DNA of 64,000 nt from assembly GCF_012927445.1 (NCBI RefSeq), contig NZ_JABBPD010000008.1, positions 62,001-126,000 of the forward strand, given 5' to 3'. Below the pieces are notes generated by a model, which worked only from the letters and a program-made list of their open reading frames with translations, did no database searches and was not told the DNA's origin. Below, one piece after another: positions 20,138-30,704 of this stretch (position 1 is the first letter of the stretch; each line of letters opens with the position of its first letter). Origin of the DNA: Rhodoferax sp. (GTDB lineage: Bacteria; Pseudomonadota; Gammaproteobacteria; Burkholderiales; Burkholderiaceae_C). The translations under genes and the position numbers were made by a program.

Positions 20138-21216
20138 TTGACGCTATTTTTGCTTTTGGTTTGGGACTGTTCAATGATCCTTGGTGGACCGCGATTGGTT
20201 GGCCGGTGGTCTGGACGCTGATCAAGATTGTGGTGGTTGTATTGCCTCTGATGGGGGCGGTCGCTTACCTCACACTCTGGGAGCGAAAGTTATTAGGTTG
20301 GATGCAGGTTCGTGTCGGTCCCAATCGGGTCGGCCCATGGGGCTTGTTGCAACCCATTGCTGATGCCTTGAAGCTGCTGGGTAAAGAAATTCTGATGCCG
20401 ACAGCGGCCAGCAAAGGACTGTTCTTCATTGGTCCCGTCTTGACGATCATGCCGGCAATGGCTGCATGGGTGGTCATCCCGTTCGGTCCCGATATTGCAC
20501 TGGCAAATATCAATGCCGGTCTGTTGTTCGTGATGGCCATCACCTCGATGGAAGTCTATGGTGTGGTGATTTCAGGCTGGGCCTCAAATTCCAAATACTC
20601 GTTCCTTGGTGCCATGCGCGCCTCTGCACAGATGGTGAGCTACGAAATCGCCATGGGCTTCTGTCTTGTGGTCGTTTTGATGGTGTCCGCTAGCATGAAC
20701 ATGACTGACATTGTTACCGGGCAGGGCAAGGGCTATTTCGCGCACATGGGGCTCAACTTCCTCTCCTGGAATTGGCTGCCGCTGCTGCCCATTTTTGTGG
20801 TCTACATCATTTCGGGCCTGGCTGAAACCAATCGGCACCCGTTTGACGTGGTGGAAGGTGAAGCTGAAATTGTGGCCGGTCACATGGTTGAGTATTCAGG
20901 CATGTCGTATGCCATGTTCTACCTGGCTGAGTATGCGAACATGTGGCTGGTGTCGATTCTGGCGGCCACCATGTTCCTGGGCGGCTGGTTGTCGCCTTTT
21001 GACAGCGTCCTGTTCAACTGGATTCCCGGTTGGATCTGGCTGGGGCTCAAGACCTGTGCGGTGGTCAGCCTGTTTATCTGGGTTCGTGCGACCTTTCCAC
21101 GGTTTCGATATGACCAGATCATGCGTTTGGGCTGGAAGATTTTCATACCTGTCACCTTGGTTTGGCTGCTTGTGGTCGGCGCCTGGATGCAGACTTCGTT
21201 CAATATCTGGAATTAA
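20134..21216 (+). CDS. nuoH: NADH-quinone oxidoreductase subunit H
   Basis: Membrane subunit ND1 that completes the quinone chamber and starts the proton path. It has 360 residues and about eight transmembrane helices. Signatures are [40 protein letters not shown] and the acidic loop [20 protein letters not shown]. Translation is coupled to nuoG through the 4-bp overlap. Confidence 0.99.
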   Translation: MIDAIFAFGLGLFNDPWWTAIGWPVVWTLIKIVVVVLPLMGAVAYLTLWERKLLGWMQVRVGPNRVGPWGLLQPIADALKLLGKEILMPTAASKGLFFIGPVLTIMPAMAAWVVIPFGPDIALANINAGLLFVMAITSMEVYGVVISGWASNSKYSFLGAMRASAQMVSYEIAMGFCLVVVLMVSASMNMTDIVTGQGKGYFAHMGLNFLSWNWLPLLPIFVVYIISGLAETNRHPFDVVEGEAEIVAGHMVEYSGMSYAMFYLAEYANMWLVSILAATMFLGGWLSPFDSVLFNWIPGWIWLGLKTCAVVSLFIWVRATFPRFRYDQIMRLGWKIFIPVTLVWLLVVGAWMQTSFNIWN

Positions 21217-21228
21217 CAGGAGTTGATG

Positions 21229-21750
21229 ATGTCCACAATTACTCCAAATCCTACGCCCTCTGCTTTTTCTCTCAAGGACTTCTTTTCCAGTTTCTTGTTG
21301 CTGGAGCTGCTCAAAGGTCTGGCCCTGACAGGGCGTTACGCTTTTCGTCGCAAAGTAACTATTCAATTCCCGGAAGAAAAAACACCTTTGTCGCCCCGGT
21401 TTCGGGGGTTGCACGCTTTGCGTCGTTATGAGAACGGTGAGGAGCGCTGCATTGCCTGCAAACTATGCGAGGCGGTCTGCCCGGCGATGGCGATCACGAT
21501 CGAGTCTGAGGTGCGGGACGATGGTTCGCGGCGTACCAGCCGTTACGACATCGACCTGACTAAATGCATTTTTTGCGGTTTCTGCGAAGAAAGCTGTCCG
21601 GTAGATTCGATCGTTGAAACCCATATTCTGGAATACCACGGTGAAAAACGCGGTGATCTGTACTTCACCAAAGAAATGTTGCTGGCGGTTGGCGATCGTT
21701 TTGAGAATGAGATTGCGGCCAGCAAGGCTGCGGACGCCAAGTACCGCTGA
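21229..21750 (+). CDS. nuoI: NADH-quinone oxidoreductase subunit I
   Basis: The 23-kDa ferredoxin-like subunit with two [4Fe-4S] clusters (N6a, N6b) that pass electrons to N2. It has 173 residues. Ligand sets are [12 protein letters not shown] and [14 protein letters not shown]. Three consecutive in-frame starts occur (TTG 21223, ATG 21226, ATG 21229). AGGAG at 21218-21222 is best spaced (6 nt) for the ATG at 21229, which I chose. Confidence 0.97.
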   Translation: MSTITPNPTPSAFSLKDFFSSFLLLELLKGLALTGRYAFRRKVTIQFPEEKTPLSPRFRGLHALRRYENGEERCIACKLCEAVCPAMAITIESEVRDDGSRRTSRYDIDLTKCIFCGFCEESCPVDSIVETHILEYHGEKRGDLYFTKEMLLAVGDRFENEIAASKAADAKYR

Positions 21751-21776
21751 CCAGAAGCAAGAAAGAAATTACTCCT

Positions 21777-22436
21777 ATGGATGTCAAAACTGGTTTGTTT
21801 TACGTATTTTCTGCAGTGCTGTTGTTCGCTGCGTTTCGGGTGATTACGGCCCGCAATCCGGTTCATGCCGCTTTGTTCCTTGTGCTTGCGTTCTTCCAGG
21901 CTGCCATGGTCTGGATGCTGCTCAAAGCAGAGTTTCTCTCCATCACGCTGGTGCTGGTTTATGTCGGCGCGGTGATGGTGTTGTTCCTGTTCGTGGTGAT
22001 GATGATGGACATCAACGTTGACAGTATTCGTCAGGGATTCTGGAAGCATTTTCCCTTGGCCGCCGTCGTCGGTGTCCTCATCGCGCTGGAGATGGCTGCT
22101 GTATTGATGGGCGGATTCCGCGGTGCCGAAGAACCCCGTTCAGTTGCAATTGTGGGTCAGGCAACGGTCGAGATATCCAATAGCCGTGAGTTGGGCAAGC
22201 TGTTGTACACCCAATATCTCTATCCATTAGAGATTGCTGCTGCGATCCTGCTGGTCGCCATGATCGCTGCCATCGCATTGACACTGCGTCAACGCAAGGA
22301 CAGCAAATATGTGAGCCCTTCGGACCAGGTACGTGTCAAATCGAAAGACCGCATGATTGTGGTCAAGATGGCGACGACCCAAGTTGAGGTGGTTAACGCT
22401 ACGCCAACGGCGACGACTGTGGAGAATAAAGTATGA
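21777..22436 (+). CDS. nuoJ: NADH-quinone oxidoreductase subunit J
   Basis: Membrane subunit ND6 of complex I, 219 residues with five predicted helices. The conserved [20 protein letters not shown] segment in the third helix holds the pi-bulge region. A charged C-terminal tail of about 45 residues ([20 protein letters not shown] onward) follows the last helix, as in other betaproteobacteria. It overlaps nuoK by 4 bp. Confidence 0.97.
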   Translation: MDVKTGLFYVFSAVLLFAAFRVITARNPVHAALFLVLAFFQAAMVWMLLKAEFLSITLVLVYVGAVMVLFLFVVMMMDINVDSIRQGFWKHFPLAAVVGVLIALEMAAVLMGGFRGAEEPRSVAIVGQATVEISNSRELGKLLYTQYLYPLEIAAAILLVAMIAAIALTLRQRKDSKYVSPSDQVRVKSKDRMIVVKMATTQVEVVNATPTATTVENKV

Positions 22437-22741
22437 CGGTGACTCTTGGACATTTCTTATCGCTTGGTGCCATGCTGTTCGCCTTGTCGGTTATTGGTAT
22501 CTTTCTCAATCGAAAAAACCTGATTATTCTGTTGATGGCCATCGAATTGATGTTGCTGGCTGTTAATACCAATTTCGTTGCTTTCTCCTACTACCTGGGT
22601 GACATGCACGGGCAAATTTTCGTGTTTTTTATTCTGACCGTCGCTGCTGCCGAGTCGGCCATCGGTCTGGCTATTTTGGTGCTGTTGTTCCGTAACAAGT
22701 CCAGCATCAATGTGGACGAACTCAATACGCTCAAGGGTTAA
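22433..22741 (+). CDS. nuoK: NADH-quinone oxidoreductase subunit K
   Basis: Membrane subunit ND4L, 102 residues and three helices. It carries the conserved membrane glutamates of the proton path in [13 protein letters not shown] and [14 protein letters not shown]. nuoL starts 4 bp after its stop. Confidence 0.98.
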   Translation: MTVTLGHFLSLGAMLFALSVIGIFLNRKNLIILLMAIELMLLAVNTNFVAFSYYLGDMHGQIFVFFILTVAAAESAIGLAILVLLFRNKSSINVDELNTLKG

Positions 22742-22745
22742 TAAG

Positions 22746-24761
22746 ATGAGTCAAACCCTTACTGCTTCAACATTACTTGCTGTGCCGATGGCACCGCTGG
22801 TTGGAGCCCTGCTTGCCGGTATTCTTGGAACCAAGTTTGGTGGTAATTGGATGGGTCGACGCATGTCGCATTCACTCACCATCCTGGGTGTGCTCCTGTC
22901 GTTTGTCCTGTCTGCCATGACCCTCAAGAGCGTGGTGATGGATGGCGCCCGTTTTAATGAAACCCTCTACACCTGGATGGTGGTGGGGGGGCTCAAGATG
23001 GAGATTGGTTTCTTGGTCGACGGTCTTACCGCGATGATGATGTGCGTGGTGACTTTTGTGTCCTTGATGGTGCATATTTACACCATCGGCTACATGGAGG
23101 AAGACGAAGGTTACAACCGTTTCTTCTCCTACATTTCGCTCTTCACGTTCTCTATGTTGATGCTGGTGATGAGCAACAACATGCTGCAGCTTTTCTTTGG
23201 CTGGGAAGCGGTTGGCCTCGTGTCATATTTGCTGATTGGCTTCTGGTTCAACAAGCCGACCGCCATTTTTGCCAACATGAAAGCCTTCTTGGTTAATCGG
23301 GTGGGTGACTTCGGTTTCATTCTTGGCATTGGACTGATCGTTGCATTCTCGGGCACGCTCAATTACACCGAAGCTTTTGCCAAGGCTGGTGATCTTGCGA
23401 AGCTGAGCTTTCCCGGTACGGACTGGATGCTGATCACCGTCATTTGTATCTGTCTGTTTATCGGTGCCATGGGTAAATCGGCCCAATTTCCGCTGCACGT
23501 CTGGCTGCCGGATTCAATGGAAGGCCCAACACCTATCTCGGCGCTGATTCACGCGGCGACGATGGTGACCGCTGGTATTTTCATGGTCGCACGCATGTCG
23601 CCATTGTTTGAACTCAGTGAAACAGCATTGAACTTTGTGATGGTGATCGGCGCCATTACGGCCTTGTTCATGGGGTTTTTGGGCATTATCCAGAACGACA
23701 TCAAGCGAGTCGTTGCCTATTCGACTTTGTCGCAGTTGGGTTACATGACCGTGGCACTCGGCGCTTCAGCCTATTCAGTGGCCGTGTTTCACCTGATGAC
23801 GCATGCGTTCTTCAAGGCGTTGCTGTTTCTCGCCGCCGGTTCGGTGATCATGGGTGTGCACCACAATCAGGATATCCGCTGGATGGGCGGGCTTCGCAAG
23901 TACATGCCGATTACCTGGATCACCTCCTTGCTGGGATCCTTGGCGCTCATTGGTACGCCCTTGTTCGCCGGTTTCTATTCCAAGGACAGCATCATTGAAG
24001 CCGTTCATGAAAGTCACTTGCCGGGTGCTGGTTTTGCATCGTTTGCAGTGCTGGCCGGCGTCTTCATCACCGCGTTCTATTCTTTCCGGCTGTATTTCCT
24101 TGTGTTCCATGGCAAAGAGCGTTTTGACCAAAATCCTGATGTGCACCATGACGATCATCATGGACACGCCGCTGAGCCGCACAAACCCCATGAGTCGCCT
24201 TGGGTGGTGACCGTGCCGCTGATCCTGCTTGCGATTCCTTCTGTTGTGATCGGCTTTATGACCATTCAGCCAATGCTGTATGGCGAGTTCTTCAAGGATG
24301 CCATTTTTATTAATGGAGAGAAACACGCCGCGATGGAGGAAATGGCCAAAGCGTTCCACGGACCGCTGCAAATGGCTATGCATGCGCTGACCACCATGCC
24401 CTTCTGGCTGGCGTTAGCAGGGGTGGTGACTTCGTACTACATGTACATGATCAACCCAGCCTTGCCTGCCGCTATAAAGAAACGATTTCAGCCGATCTAC
24501 ACCTTGCTTGAAAACAAGTACTACATGGACTGGATCAACGAGAACATCCTGGCACGCGGGGCGAGAGCCCTGGGCACCGGTTTGTGGAAATGGGGTGATC
24601 AGGTCTTGATTGATGGTGTACTCGTCAATGGGGCCTGGAAAGTGGTTGCCAAGGTATCTGGCCTGGCTCGCCGGGTGCAGTCGGGCTATCTGTACCACTA
24701 TGCGTTGGCAATGATCATGGGTGTTTTTGTGCTGATGACGTACTTCGTCTGGCTCAAGTAG
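22746..24761 (+). CDS. nuoL: NADH-quinone oxidoreductase subunit L
   Basis: Distal antiporter-like proton-pumping subunit ND5, 671 residues with the long lateral helix at the C-terminal end. The key lysine and histidine region is in AMGKSAQFPLHVWLPDSMEG and TPISALIHAATMVTAGIFMV. A His-rich loop (HHDDHHGHAAEPHKPHE, about residues 475-491) faces one side of the membrane. I chose the ATG at 22746, which begins after nuoK, over an in-frame start inside nuoK. Confidence 0.98.
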   Translation: MSQTLTASTLLAVPMAPLVGALLAGILGTKFGGNWMGRRMSHSLTILGVLLSFVLSAMTLKSVVMDGARFNETLYTWMVVGGLKMEIGFLVDGLTAMMMCVVTFVSLMVHIYTIGYMEEDEGYNRFFSYISLFTFSMLMLVMSNNMLQLFFGWEAVGLVSYLLIGFWFNKPTAIFANMKAFLVNRVGDFGFILGIGLIVAFSGTLNYTEAFAKAGDLAKLSFPGTDWMLITVICICLFIGAMGKSAQFPLHVWLPDSMEGPTPISALIHAATMVTAGIFMVARMSPLFELSETALNFVMVIGAITALFMGFLGIIQNDIKRVVAYSTLSQLGYMTVALGASAYSVAVFHLMTHAFFKALLFLAAGSVIMGVHHNQDIRWMGGLRKYMPITWITSLLGSLALIGTPLFAGFYSKDSIIEAVHESHLPGAGFASFAVLAGVFITAFYSFRLYFLVFHGKERFDQNPDVHHDDHHGHAAEPHKPHESPWVVTVPLILLAIPSVVIGFMTIQPMLYGEFFKDAIFINGEKHAAMEEMAKAFHGPLQMAMHALTTMPFWLALAGVVTSYYMYMINPALPAAIKKRFQPIYTLLENKYYMDWINENILARGARALGTGLWKWGDQVLIDGVLVNGAWKVVAKVSGLARRVQSGYLYHYALAMIMGVFVLMTYFVWLK

Positions 24762-24774
24762 GAGAATAAAAAAA

Positions 24775-26250
24775 ATGGGTTTGTTGAGCCTGGCTATTTG
24801 GACGCCGATTATTTTCGGTGTCGTGCTGCTGGCACTTGGTCGTGATGATCAGGCGCGTGTCGTGCGTTGGGTCGCACTGATTGGCGCTGTTGTCAGCTTT
24901 CTTGTGACTTTGCCGCTGTACGGCGGCTTCAAGCTCGGTACGGCTGCCATGCAGTTTGTTGAGCATGCCCCGTGGATTGAACGTTTCAATGTCAATTACC
25001 ACTTGGGGGTGGATGGTATTTCGCTCTGGTTTGTGCTGTTGACAGCCTTCATTAATGTCGTTGTGGTGATTGCCAGCTGGGAGTCAATTACCCGCCGCGT
25101 TAATCAGTACATGGGGGCATTCCTGATCCTGAGCGGTTTGATGATCGGCGTGTTTTGTGCGCTGGACGGCATGCTGTTTTACGTGTTTTTCGAAGCGACG
25201 TTGATCCCGATGTACTTGATCATTGGTATCTGGGGCGGTCCGAACAAAATCTACGCGGCCTTCAAGTTTTTTCTGTACACACTGCTCGGCTCCCTCTTGA
25301 TGCTGATTGCCCTGATTTTTCTGTATATCAAATCGGGTGGTAGTTTTGACCTTGCCTTGTGGCATCAGTTGCCGCTGAACAGCACGACGCAAACATTGTT
25401 GTTCTTTGCCTTCTTGGCCGCTTTTGCGGTGAAGGTGCCGATGTGGCCGGTCCACACCTGGTTGCCCGACGTGCACGTTGAAGCGCCTACCGGCGGTTCC
25501 GCTGTGCTGGCGGCCATCATGCTCAAGCTTGGCGCCTACGGTTTCCTTCGCTTTTCATTGCCTATTGCCCCGGATGCCTCGCGCGAGTGGGCTTGGTTGA
25601 TAATCGCCTTGTCGCTCATTGCCGTCATCTATGTCGGTTTGGTGGCGATGGTGCAAAAGGACATGAAAAAGCTGGTGGCTTATTCATCGATTGCGCACAT
25701 GGGTTTTGTGACACTCGGCTTCTTCATCTTCAACGATCTGGGCGTGTCAGGCGGCATCGTGCAAATGATTGCTCATGGCTTTGTTTCAGCCGCCATGTTC
25801 TTGTCAATTGGGGTGTTGTATGACCGTGTCCATTCCCGCGAGATTGCCAGCTATGGCGGTGTTGTCAACACCATGCCCAAGTTCACTGCGTTTGCTTTGC
25901 TGTTTGCCATGGCGAATTGCGGCTTGCCAGGCACCGCCGGTTTTGTCGGTGAGTGGATGGTGATTCTGGGTGCTGTTAAAGCGAATTTCTGGCTGGGTTT
26001 TGGCGCAGCCAGTGCCCTCATCTTTGGCGCCGCCTATACCTTGTGGATGTTCAAACGTGTCTATTTGGGCCCGGTTGCCAACAAGCATGTCAAGGCCTTG
26101 GTCGATATCAATGGCCGTGAGTTCGTGATGCTGTCCCTGCTGGCTATTGCGGTCTTGTACATGGGTATTTATCCGAAACCGTTTACGGACGTGATGGATA
26201 CCTCCGTAGCGGCGTTGCTCAAGCACGTGGCGTTGTCCAAGCTGAATTGA
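24775..26250 (+). CDS. nuoM: NADH-quinone oxidoreductase subunit M
   Basis: Antiporter-like proton-pumping subunit ND4, 491 residues and about fourteen helices. Signatures include the YVFFEATLIPMYLIIGIWGG helix with the conserved membrane Glu, and VKVPMWPVHTWLPDVHVEAP with the conserved Lys. It lies 13 bp after nuoL and 38 bp before nuoN. Confidence 0.98.
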   Translation: MGLLSLAIWTPIIFGVVLLALGRDDQARVVRWVALIGAVVSFLVTLPLYGGFKLGTAAMQFVEHAPWIERFNVNYHLGVDGISLWFVLLTAFINVVVVIASWESITRRVNQYMGAFLILSGLMIGVFCALDGMLFYVFFEATLIPMYLIIGIWGGPNKIYAAFKFFLYTLLGSLLMLIALIFLYIKSGGSFDLALWHQLPLNSTTQTLLFFAFLAAFAVKVPMWPVHTWLPDVHVEAPTGGSAVLAAIMLKLGAYGFLRFSLPIAPDASREWAWLIIALSLIAVIYVGLVAMVQKDMKKLVAYSSIAHMGFVTLGFFIFNDLGVSGGIVQMIAHGFVSAAMFLSIGVLYDRVHSREIASYGGVVNTMPKFTAFALLFAMANCGLPGTAGFVGEWMVILGAVKANFWLGFGAASALIFGAAYTLWMFKRVYLGPVANKHVKALVDINGREFVMLSLLAIAVLYMGIYPKPFTDVMDTSVAALLKHVALSKLN

Positions 26251-26288
26251 TCAGTCTGAATTGACCTAATTGAATTAAGAGATGGAAC

Positions 26289-27776
26289 ATGATCGATAAA
26301 CTCAGTTGGATCTCGGTATATCCCGAAATCATCCTGCTCCTCATGGCCTGCGTGATCGCACTGGCTGATCTTGGTGTGAAGAGTCCACGCCGTACAACAA
26401 CCTATTTGTTGACGCTGTTGACCTTGGGCGTTGTGGCAACGCTGCAAGCCTTTTATGCAACCGGTGGTGCAACGCTGTACGGCTTTGGCAACATGGTGGT
26501 GAGTGATCAGATGGGCAATTGGCTCAAATGCTTTGCCACGATTGCGGTGATGGTTACGCTGGTCTATGGACGTCCCTATGCCGCTGACCGCGACATGTTG
26601 CGGGGTGGCGAGATGTTCTCCTTGAGCATGTTTGCACTGTTGGGCATGTTCGTCATGATCTCCGGCAACAATTTCCTCGTGATTTACATGGGGCTTGAAT
26701 TACTCACGCTCTCCAGCTATGCGCTGGTCGCCTTGCGGCGTGATAACGCGACGGCGACAGAAGCGGCCATGAAGTACTTTGTGCTCGGCGCCATGGCGTC
26801 AGGTTTCCTGTTGTATGGCATGTCGATGATGTATGGCGCGACTGGCTCGCTCGACGTGAACGCGGTGTTCAAAGCGATTAATTCAGGTCAAGTCAACCAT
26901 CAGGTGTTGGTCTTCGGCTTGGTCTTTATCGTGTCGGGTCTTGCCTTCAAGCTGGGCGTGGTGCCATTTCACATGTGGATTCCAGACGTTTACCAGGGGG
27001 CGCCCACGGCCGTTACCCTGCTCATTGGTGGTGCGCCCAAGTTGGCCGCGTTTGCTATTTTCATCCGCTTGCTGGTGGAAGGTATGCTGCCTCTCGCGAT
27101 CGACTGGCAGCAGATGCTGATGGTGCTGTCGGTCGGATCGCTGCTGATCGGTAACCTTGCCGCCATTGCCCAGACCAATCTCAAGCGCATGTTGGCGTAC
27201 TCAACTATTTCTCAAATGGGTTTTGTGTTGCTGGGACTGATGTCGGGCGTTGTCAATGGCAATATTCATTCTGCTGCCAATGCCTACAGTTCTTCCATGT
27301 TCTATGTCATCACCTATGTGTTGACGACGCTGGCAAGTTTCGGGGTCATCTTGCTGCTCGCTCGTGATGGTTTTGAGAGTGAAGAGATTTCTGATTTTGC
27401 GGGTCTGAATGAGCGTAGTCCGCTGTATGCCGCCGTGATGGCCATCTGTCTTTTCTCTTTGGCCGGTATTCCTCCGATGGTCGGCTTTTACGCCAAGCTC
27501 TCGGTGCTGCAGGCGCTGATTGCTTCGGGTCAGGCGATCCACATCGGTTTGGCCGTGTTCGCCGTGATGATGTCCTTGATCGGTGCGTTTTATTATCTGC
27601 GTGTGGTCAAGGTGATGTATTTTGACCAGCCTATTACGGCCAGCACCGTGTCGGCTCCCTTCGACGTTCGTGCTGTGCTGTCGGTCAACGGTGCACTGGT
27701 GCTGATTCTGGGTCTGGTTCCGGGTGGCTTGATGGCCTTGTGCGCGAACGCTATTGTGCAGATGCTGGGTACCTGA
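26289..27776 (+). CDS. nuoN: NADH-quinone oxidoreductase subunit N
   Basis: Antiporter-like proton-pumping subunit ND2, 495 residues. Conserved parts are [40 protein letters not shown] (conserved Lys) and [19 protein letters not shown]. Last structural gene of the complex I operon. A DUF2818 gene follows after 25 bp. Confidence 0.98.
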   Translation: MIDKLSWISVYPEIILLLMACVIALADLGVKSPRRTTTYLLTLLTLGVVATLQAFYATGGATLYGFGNMVVSDQMGNWLKCFATIAVMVTLVYGRPYAADRDMLRGGEMFSLSMFALLGMFVMISGNNFLVIYMGLELLTLSSYALVALRRDNATATEAAMKYFVLGAMASGFLLYGMSMMYGATGSLDVNAVFKAINSGQVNHQVLVFGLVFIVSGLAFKLGVVPFHMWIPDVYQGAPTAVTLLIGGAPKLAAFAIFIRLLVEGMLPLAIDWQQMLMVLSVGSLLIGNLAAIAQTNLKRMLAYSTISQMGFVLLGLMSGVVNGNIHSAANAYSSSMFYVITYVLTTLASFGVILLLARDGFESEEISDFAGLNERSPLYAAVMAICLFSLAGIPPMVGFYAKLSVLQALIASGQAIHIGLAVFAVMMSLIGAFYYLRVVKVMYFDQPITASTVSAPFDVRAVLSVNGALVLILGLVPGGLMALCANAIVQMLGT

Positions 27777-27801
27777 TCGCTCTTGACTGGTTAACTCGCT
27801 C

Positions 27802-28104
27802 GTGTCTCAAACTGTTTCCGTCTGGCTCGTTGTTGTTGTCGCCTTCGTGGCGGCCAATTTGCCGTTTCTCAGCCATCGCTTGATGGCGGTGGTGACGCCT
27901 GCCAAGCCCAAAACCTTGGCAGTGCGTTTGGCTGAGTTGCTCGTCTATTATTTTCTGGTTGGCGGCCTTGGCCTGCTGCTTGAAAATCGGGCTGGCCAGA
28001 TTGCGCCGCAGACCTGGGAGTTTTATGCAATCACGGCAACTCTGTTTGTGACCTTTGCATTTCCCGGTTTTGTATATCGCTACCTCCTCAAGCATCGCGC
28101 TTAG
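27802..28104 (+). CDS. DUF2818 family small membrane protein
   Basis: Conserved protein of unknown function, 100 residues, with three likely transmembrane segments (about 4-24, 40-60, 72-93). The conserved start is VWLVVVVAFVAANLPFLSHR, and FPGFVYRYLLKHR ends it. Translation starts at GTG 27802. It sits 25 bp after nuoN and 15 bp before the NUDIX gene, apparently in the nuo transcript. The consistent position suggests a link to complex I assembly or stability, but there is no direct evidence. Confidence 0.8.
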   Translation: MSQTVSVWLVVVVAFVAANLPFLSHRLMAVVTPAKPKTLAVRLAELLVYYFLVGGLGLLLENRAGQIAPQTWEFYAITATLFVTFAFPGFVYRYLLKHRA

Positions 28105-28119
28105 TTCTCTGTCGCCGTC

Positions 28120-28725
28120 ATGAACGATCGTCATCTGATCGAAGAACAGGTCGCCAGCGTCGAGTTATTCAAGGGCAACTTTTTGCACGCCTTTCGCGAT
28201 ACGGTTGCGCTGCCGGATGGTGCAACGGCGACTCGTGAATATGTCGTGCATCCCGGCGCGGTCATGATTATTCCTCTGGTTGAAGAGGCCTCCGGCGAAA
28301 TCAAGGTTGTGCTGGAGCGCCAGTTCCGCTATCCCGTGGGCCAGGTGATGATTGAGTTTCCGGCCGGCAAGCTCGATCCGGGGGAGGATAGTCAGTTTTG
28401 CGCGCAACGTGAGTTGAGGGAGGAAACCGGCTACAGTGCGACCGAGTGGGCGCGGGCCGGGGTGTTGCATCCGGTTATTTCCTATTCCACCGAGTTTATT
28501 GACATCTGGTTTGCCCGTGGCTTGAGCTCCGGTGAACGGCAGCTTGATCAAGGTGAGTTTCTGGATGTCTTTACGGCCACCCCGACTGACTTGCTGCAAT
28601 GGTGCCGCGATGGCCGTGTGACGGATGCGAAAACGCTGACGGCCGCATTGTGGTTGCAAAACGTCTTGTCAGGCGCCTGGGAATTGAATTGGCACGGTCC
28701 CGCTGCGTCGAGCCCTGCCGGTTAG
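28120..28725 (+). CDS. NUDIX hydrolase, ADP-ribose pyrophosphatase type
   Basis: Hydrolyses ADP-ribose or a related nucleoside diphosphate sugar to AMP and a sugar phosphate, using Mg2+. The 201-residue product carries a complete Nudix box (G-x5-E-x7-REL-x-EE-x-GY) at about residues 87-109, beginning GKLDPGED and ending REETGY. The preceding VVLERQFRYPVGQVMIEFPA is typical of the ADP-ribose group. It follows DUF2818 and precedes the DUF1178 gene by 7 bp. Confidence 0.9.
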   Translation: MNDRHLIEEQVASVELFKGNFLHAFRDTVALPDGATATREYVVHPGAVMIIPLVEEASGEIKVVLERQFRYPVGQVMIEFPAGKLDPGEDSQFCAQRELREETGYSATEWARAGVLHPVISYSTEFIDIWFARGLSSGERQLDQGEFLDVFTATPTDLLQWCRDGRVTDAKTLTAALWLQNVLSGAWELNWHGPAASSPAG

Positions 28726-28732
28726 TTGTGTC

Positions 28733-29182
28733 ATGAAAGTTCTGGATCTCCAGTGTGGCTTTCTGCATGTGTTTGAGGGCTGGTTTGCTTCAGAAGATGA
28801 TTACTTATCTCAACGTGAGCGCAGTCTGGTCGAATGTCCCGTGTGCGGCGATGCAGCCATCACCAAGCGCTTGAGTGCGCCGCGTCTCAACTTGGGTAGT
28901 GTTCGCTCCGAGACCGCGGTGACGGACGAAGTAGTTTCCCCTGTGGGCTTGGACCAGACCCTGCAGGCGGCCTGGATGGCGGTGGCCCGCCGCATCGTGG
29001 CTACGACCGAAGATGTCGGGAATCAGTTTGCAGAAGAGGCCCGCAAGATCCATTACGGGGAGACAGCCGAGCGCGGCATTCGCGGCAAGGCCTCACCCGA
29101 AGAGACGGCCGCCCTTCATGAAGAAGGCATTGCCGTGCTGTCCTTGCCGCTGCCTGAAGCCCTCAAGGGGCCGTTGCAGTAG
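28733..29182 (+). CDS. DUF1178 family protein
   Basis: Conserved protein of unknown function, 149 residues. The N-terminal zinc-ribbon-like part MKVLDLQCGFLHVFEGWF and VECPVCGD supplies Cys pairs likely to bind metal. The C-terminal half is predicted helical (EARKIHYGETAERGIRGKAS). It ends 24 bp from the convergent gdhA and is probably the last gene of the nuo transcript. The family is widespread in alpha- and betaproteobacteria. Confidence 0.85.
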   Translation: MKVLDLQCGFLHVFEGWFASEDDYLSQRERSLVECPVCGDAAITKRLSAPRLNLGSVRSETAVTDEVVSPVGLDQTLQAAWMAVARRIVATTEDVGNQFAEEARKIHYGETAERGIRGKASPEETAALHEEGIAVLSLPLPEALKGPLQ

Positions 29183-29206
29183 TCGGTTTCGCTGCGGCCA
29201 AGGGCT

Positions 29207-30535
29207 TCAAGGATAGAGGCCACGCAATTCGCGTGCGTGCAATATGCGCTTGCAGCCCACAATGAAGGTTGCCGTGCGCAGGCTCACTTTGTTGTCCTGT
29301 GCCACTTCCCAGACGCCCGCAAAGGCATCTTTCATGATGCGCACCAGGCGGGCATTGATCTCGTCCTCGCTCCAGAAGAAGCTGGAGAAATCTTGCACCC
29401 ACTCAAAATAGCTGACCGTCACGCCGCCTGCGTTGGCGATCACATCGGGCAGCACCAGCACATTGCGTTCCGCCAGGATGTCATCGGCTGCAGGCGTTGT
29501 GGGGCCGTTGGCACCTTCGATCACCATGCGCGCCTTGATGCGGCCTGCGTTGTGTTCGGTAATCTGTTGTTCCAGCGCGGCCGGAATCAGGATGTCACAG
29601 TCCACCTCCCAGAACTTATCGTCGGCCAGTACTTCGGCCTGGGCAAAACCAGCCACGGTGCCGACCGCCGCCACATGGGCCAGCAACGCGGGCACGTCCA
29701 GGCCCGCTTCCCGGTAAATGGTGCCGCCATGGTCCTGCACCGCCACCACGCGAGCACCGGCTTGCGCAAACAACCGTCCGGCGACACCGCCGACATTGCC
29801 AAAACCCTGGACCGCCACGCGCGAGGTGGCAATGTCCAGTCCGATGTGCCGGGCCGCTTCCAAGCCAACGGTATAGACGCCGCGACCGGTCGCGTCGCGC
29901 CGTCCGAGTGAGCCACCGAGGTCAACTGGTTTGCCGGTGACCACGCCGGTGGCGGTGGCGCCCTCGTTCATGGAGTAGGTGTCCATCATCCAGGCCATGA
30001 TCTGCTCGTTGGTGTTCACGTCCGGCGCCGGAATATCTTTGGTCGGGCCAATGATGATGCCGATTTCGCTGGTGTAGCGACGCGTCATCCGCTCCAGTTC
30101 GCCGAGGGACAGTGTTTTCGGGTCAACCCGAATCCCCCCTTTGGCGCCACCAAACGGCACGTTGACCGCCGCATTCTTGATCGACATCCAGGCGGACAGG
30201 GCCATCACTTCGGACAAGGTCACGTCCTGGTGAAACCGCACGCCGCCTTTGCCGGGGCCGCGTGAGGTGTTGTGTTGCACCCGGTAGCCTTCAAAGTGCG
30301 CCACGGTGCCGTTGTCCAGCTGGATCGGCACATCCACAATCAGCGCCCGTTTGGGTCGTTTGAGGGTTTCTGCCCAGCGCGCCAGATTTCCGAGGTACGG
30401 CACAACGCGGTCGACTTGTTGCAGGTAGATACCCCAGGGGCCAAGATTGTCAGCCTGCAGGTAGGACGGGAGCAAAGCAGGCGGCACCGTCGTGCCTGAT
30501 GGGACGGCTGGATTGGAATTGGACACAGCTGACAT
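29207..30535 (-). CDS. gdhA: Glu/Leu/Phe/Val-type glutamate dehydrogenase
   Basis: Oxidative deamination of glutamate to 2-oxoglutarate and ammonia, or the reverse, with NAD(P). The 442-residue product has the ELFV fold: substrate-site lysines in [17 protein letters not shown] and [12 protein letters not shown], the catalytic Asp in [17 protein letters not shown], and the Rossmann glycine motif [19 protein letters not shown] (about 233-251). The start at 30535 is preceded by GAAGGT. Cofactor specificity cannot be fixed from sequence alone. The 169 bp upstream to the exporter gene holds no other gene. Confidence 0.95.
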   Translation of the reverse strand: MSAVSNSNPAVPSGTTVPPALLPSYLQADNLGPWGIYLQQVDRVVPYLGNLARWAETLKRPKRALIVDVPIQLDNGTVAHFEGYRVQHNTSRGPGKGGVRFHQDVTLSEVMALSAWMSIKNAAVNVPFGGAKGGIRVDPKTLSLGELERMTRRYTSEIGIIIGPTKDIPAPDVNTNEQIMAWMMDTYSMNEGATATGVVTGKPVDLGGSLGRRDATGRGVYTVGLEAARHIGLDIATSRVAVQGFGNVGGVAGRLFAQAGARVVAVQDHGGTIYREAGLDVPALLAHVAAVGTVAGFAQAEVLADDKFWEVDCDILIPAALEQQITEHNAGRIKARMVIEGANGPTTPAADDILAERNVLVLPDVIANAGGVTVSYFEWVQDFSSFFWSEDEINARLVRIMKDAFAGVWEVAQDNKVSLRTATFIVGCKRILHARELRGLYP

Positions 30536-30704
30536 GAGTAAATACCTTCAGGAGTTAATCAAGTCTTGGACTGTAGTGCGCCAGGCGCTTGCTGTCTAAG
30601 GCCGGCTTTCTTCCTATCTATGCATAAAACTCATAACCATGAAGTGGGCACAGAAAGCCAGGTGCAACCCGGTGATGCCTGGCCAAGGCCGCAATGACAC
30701 CGCA

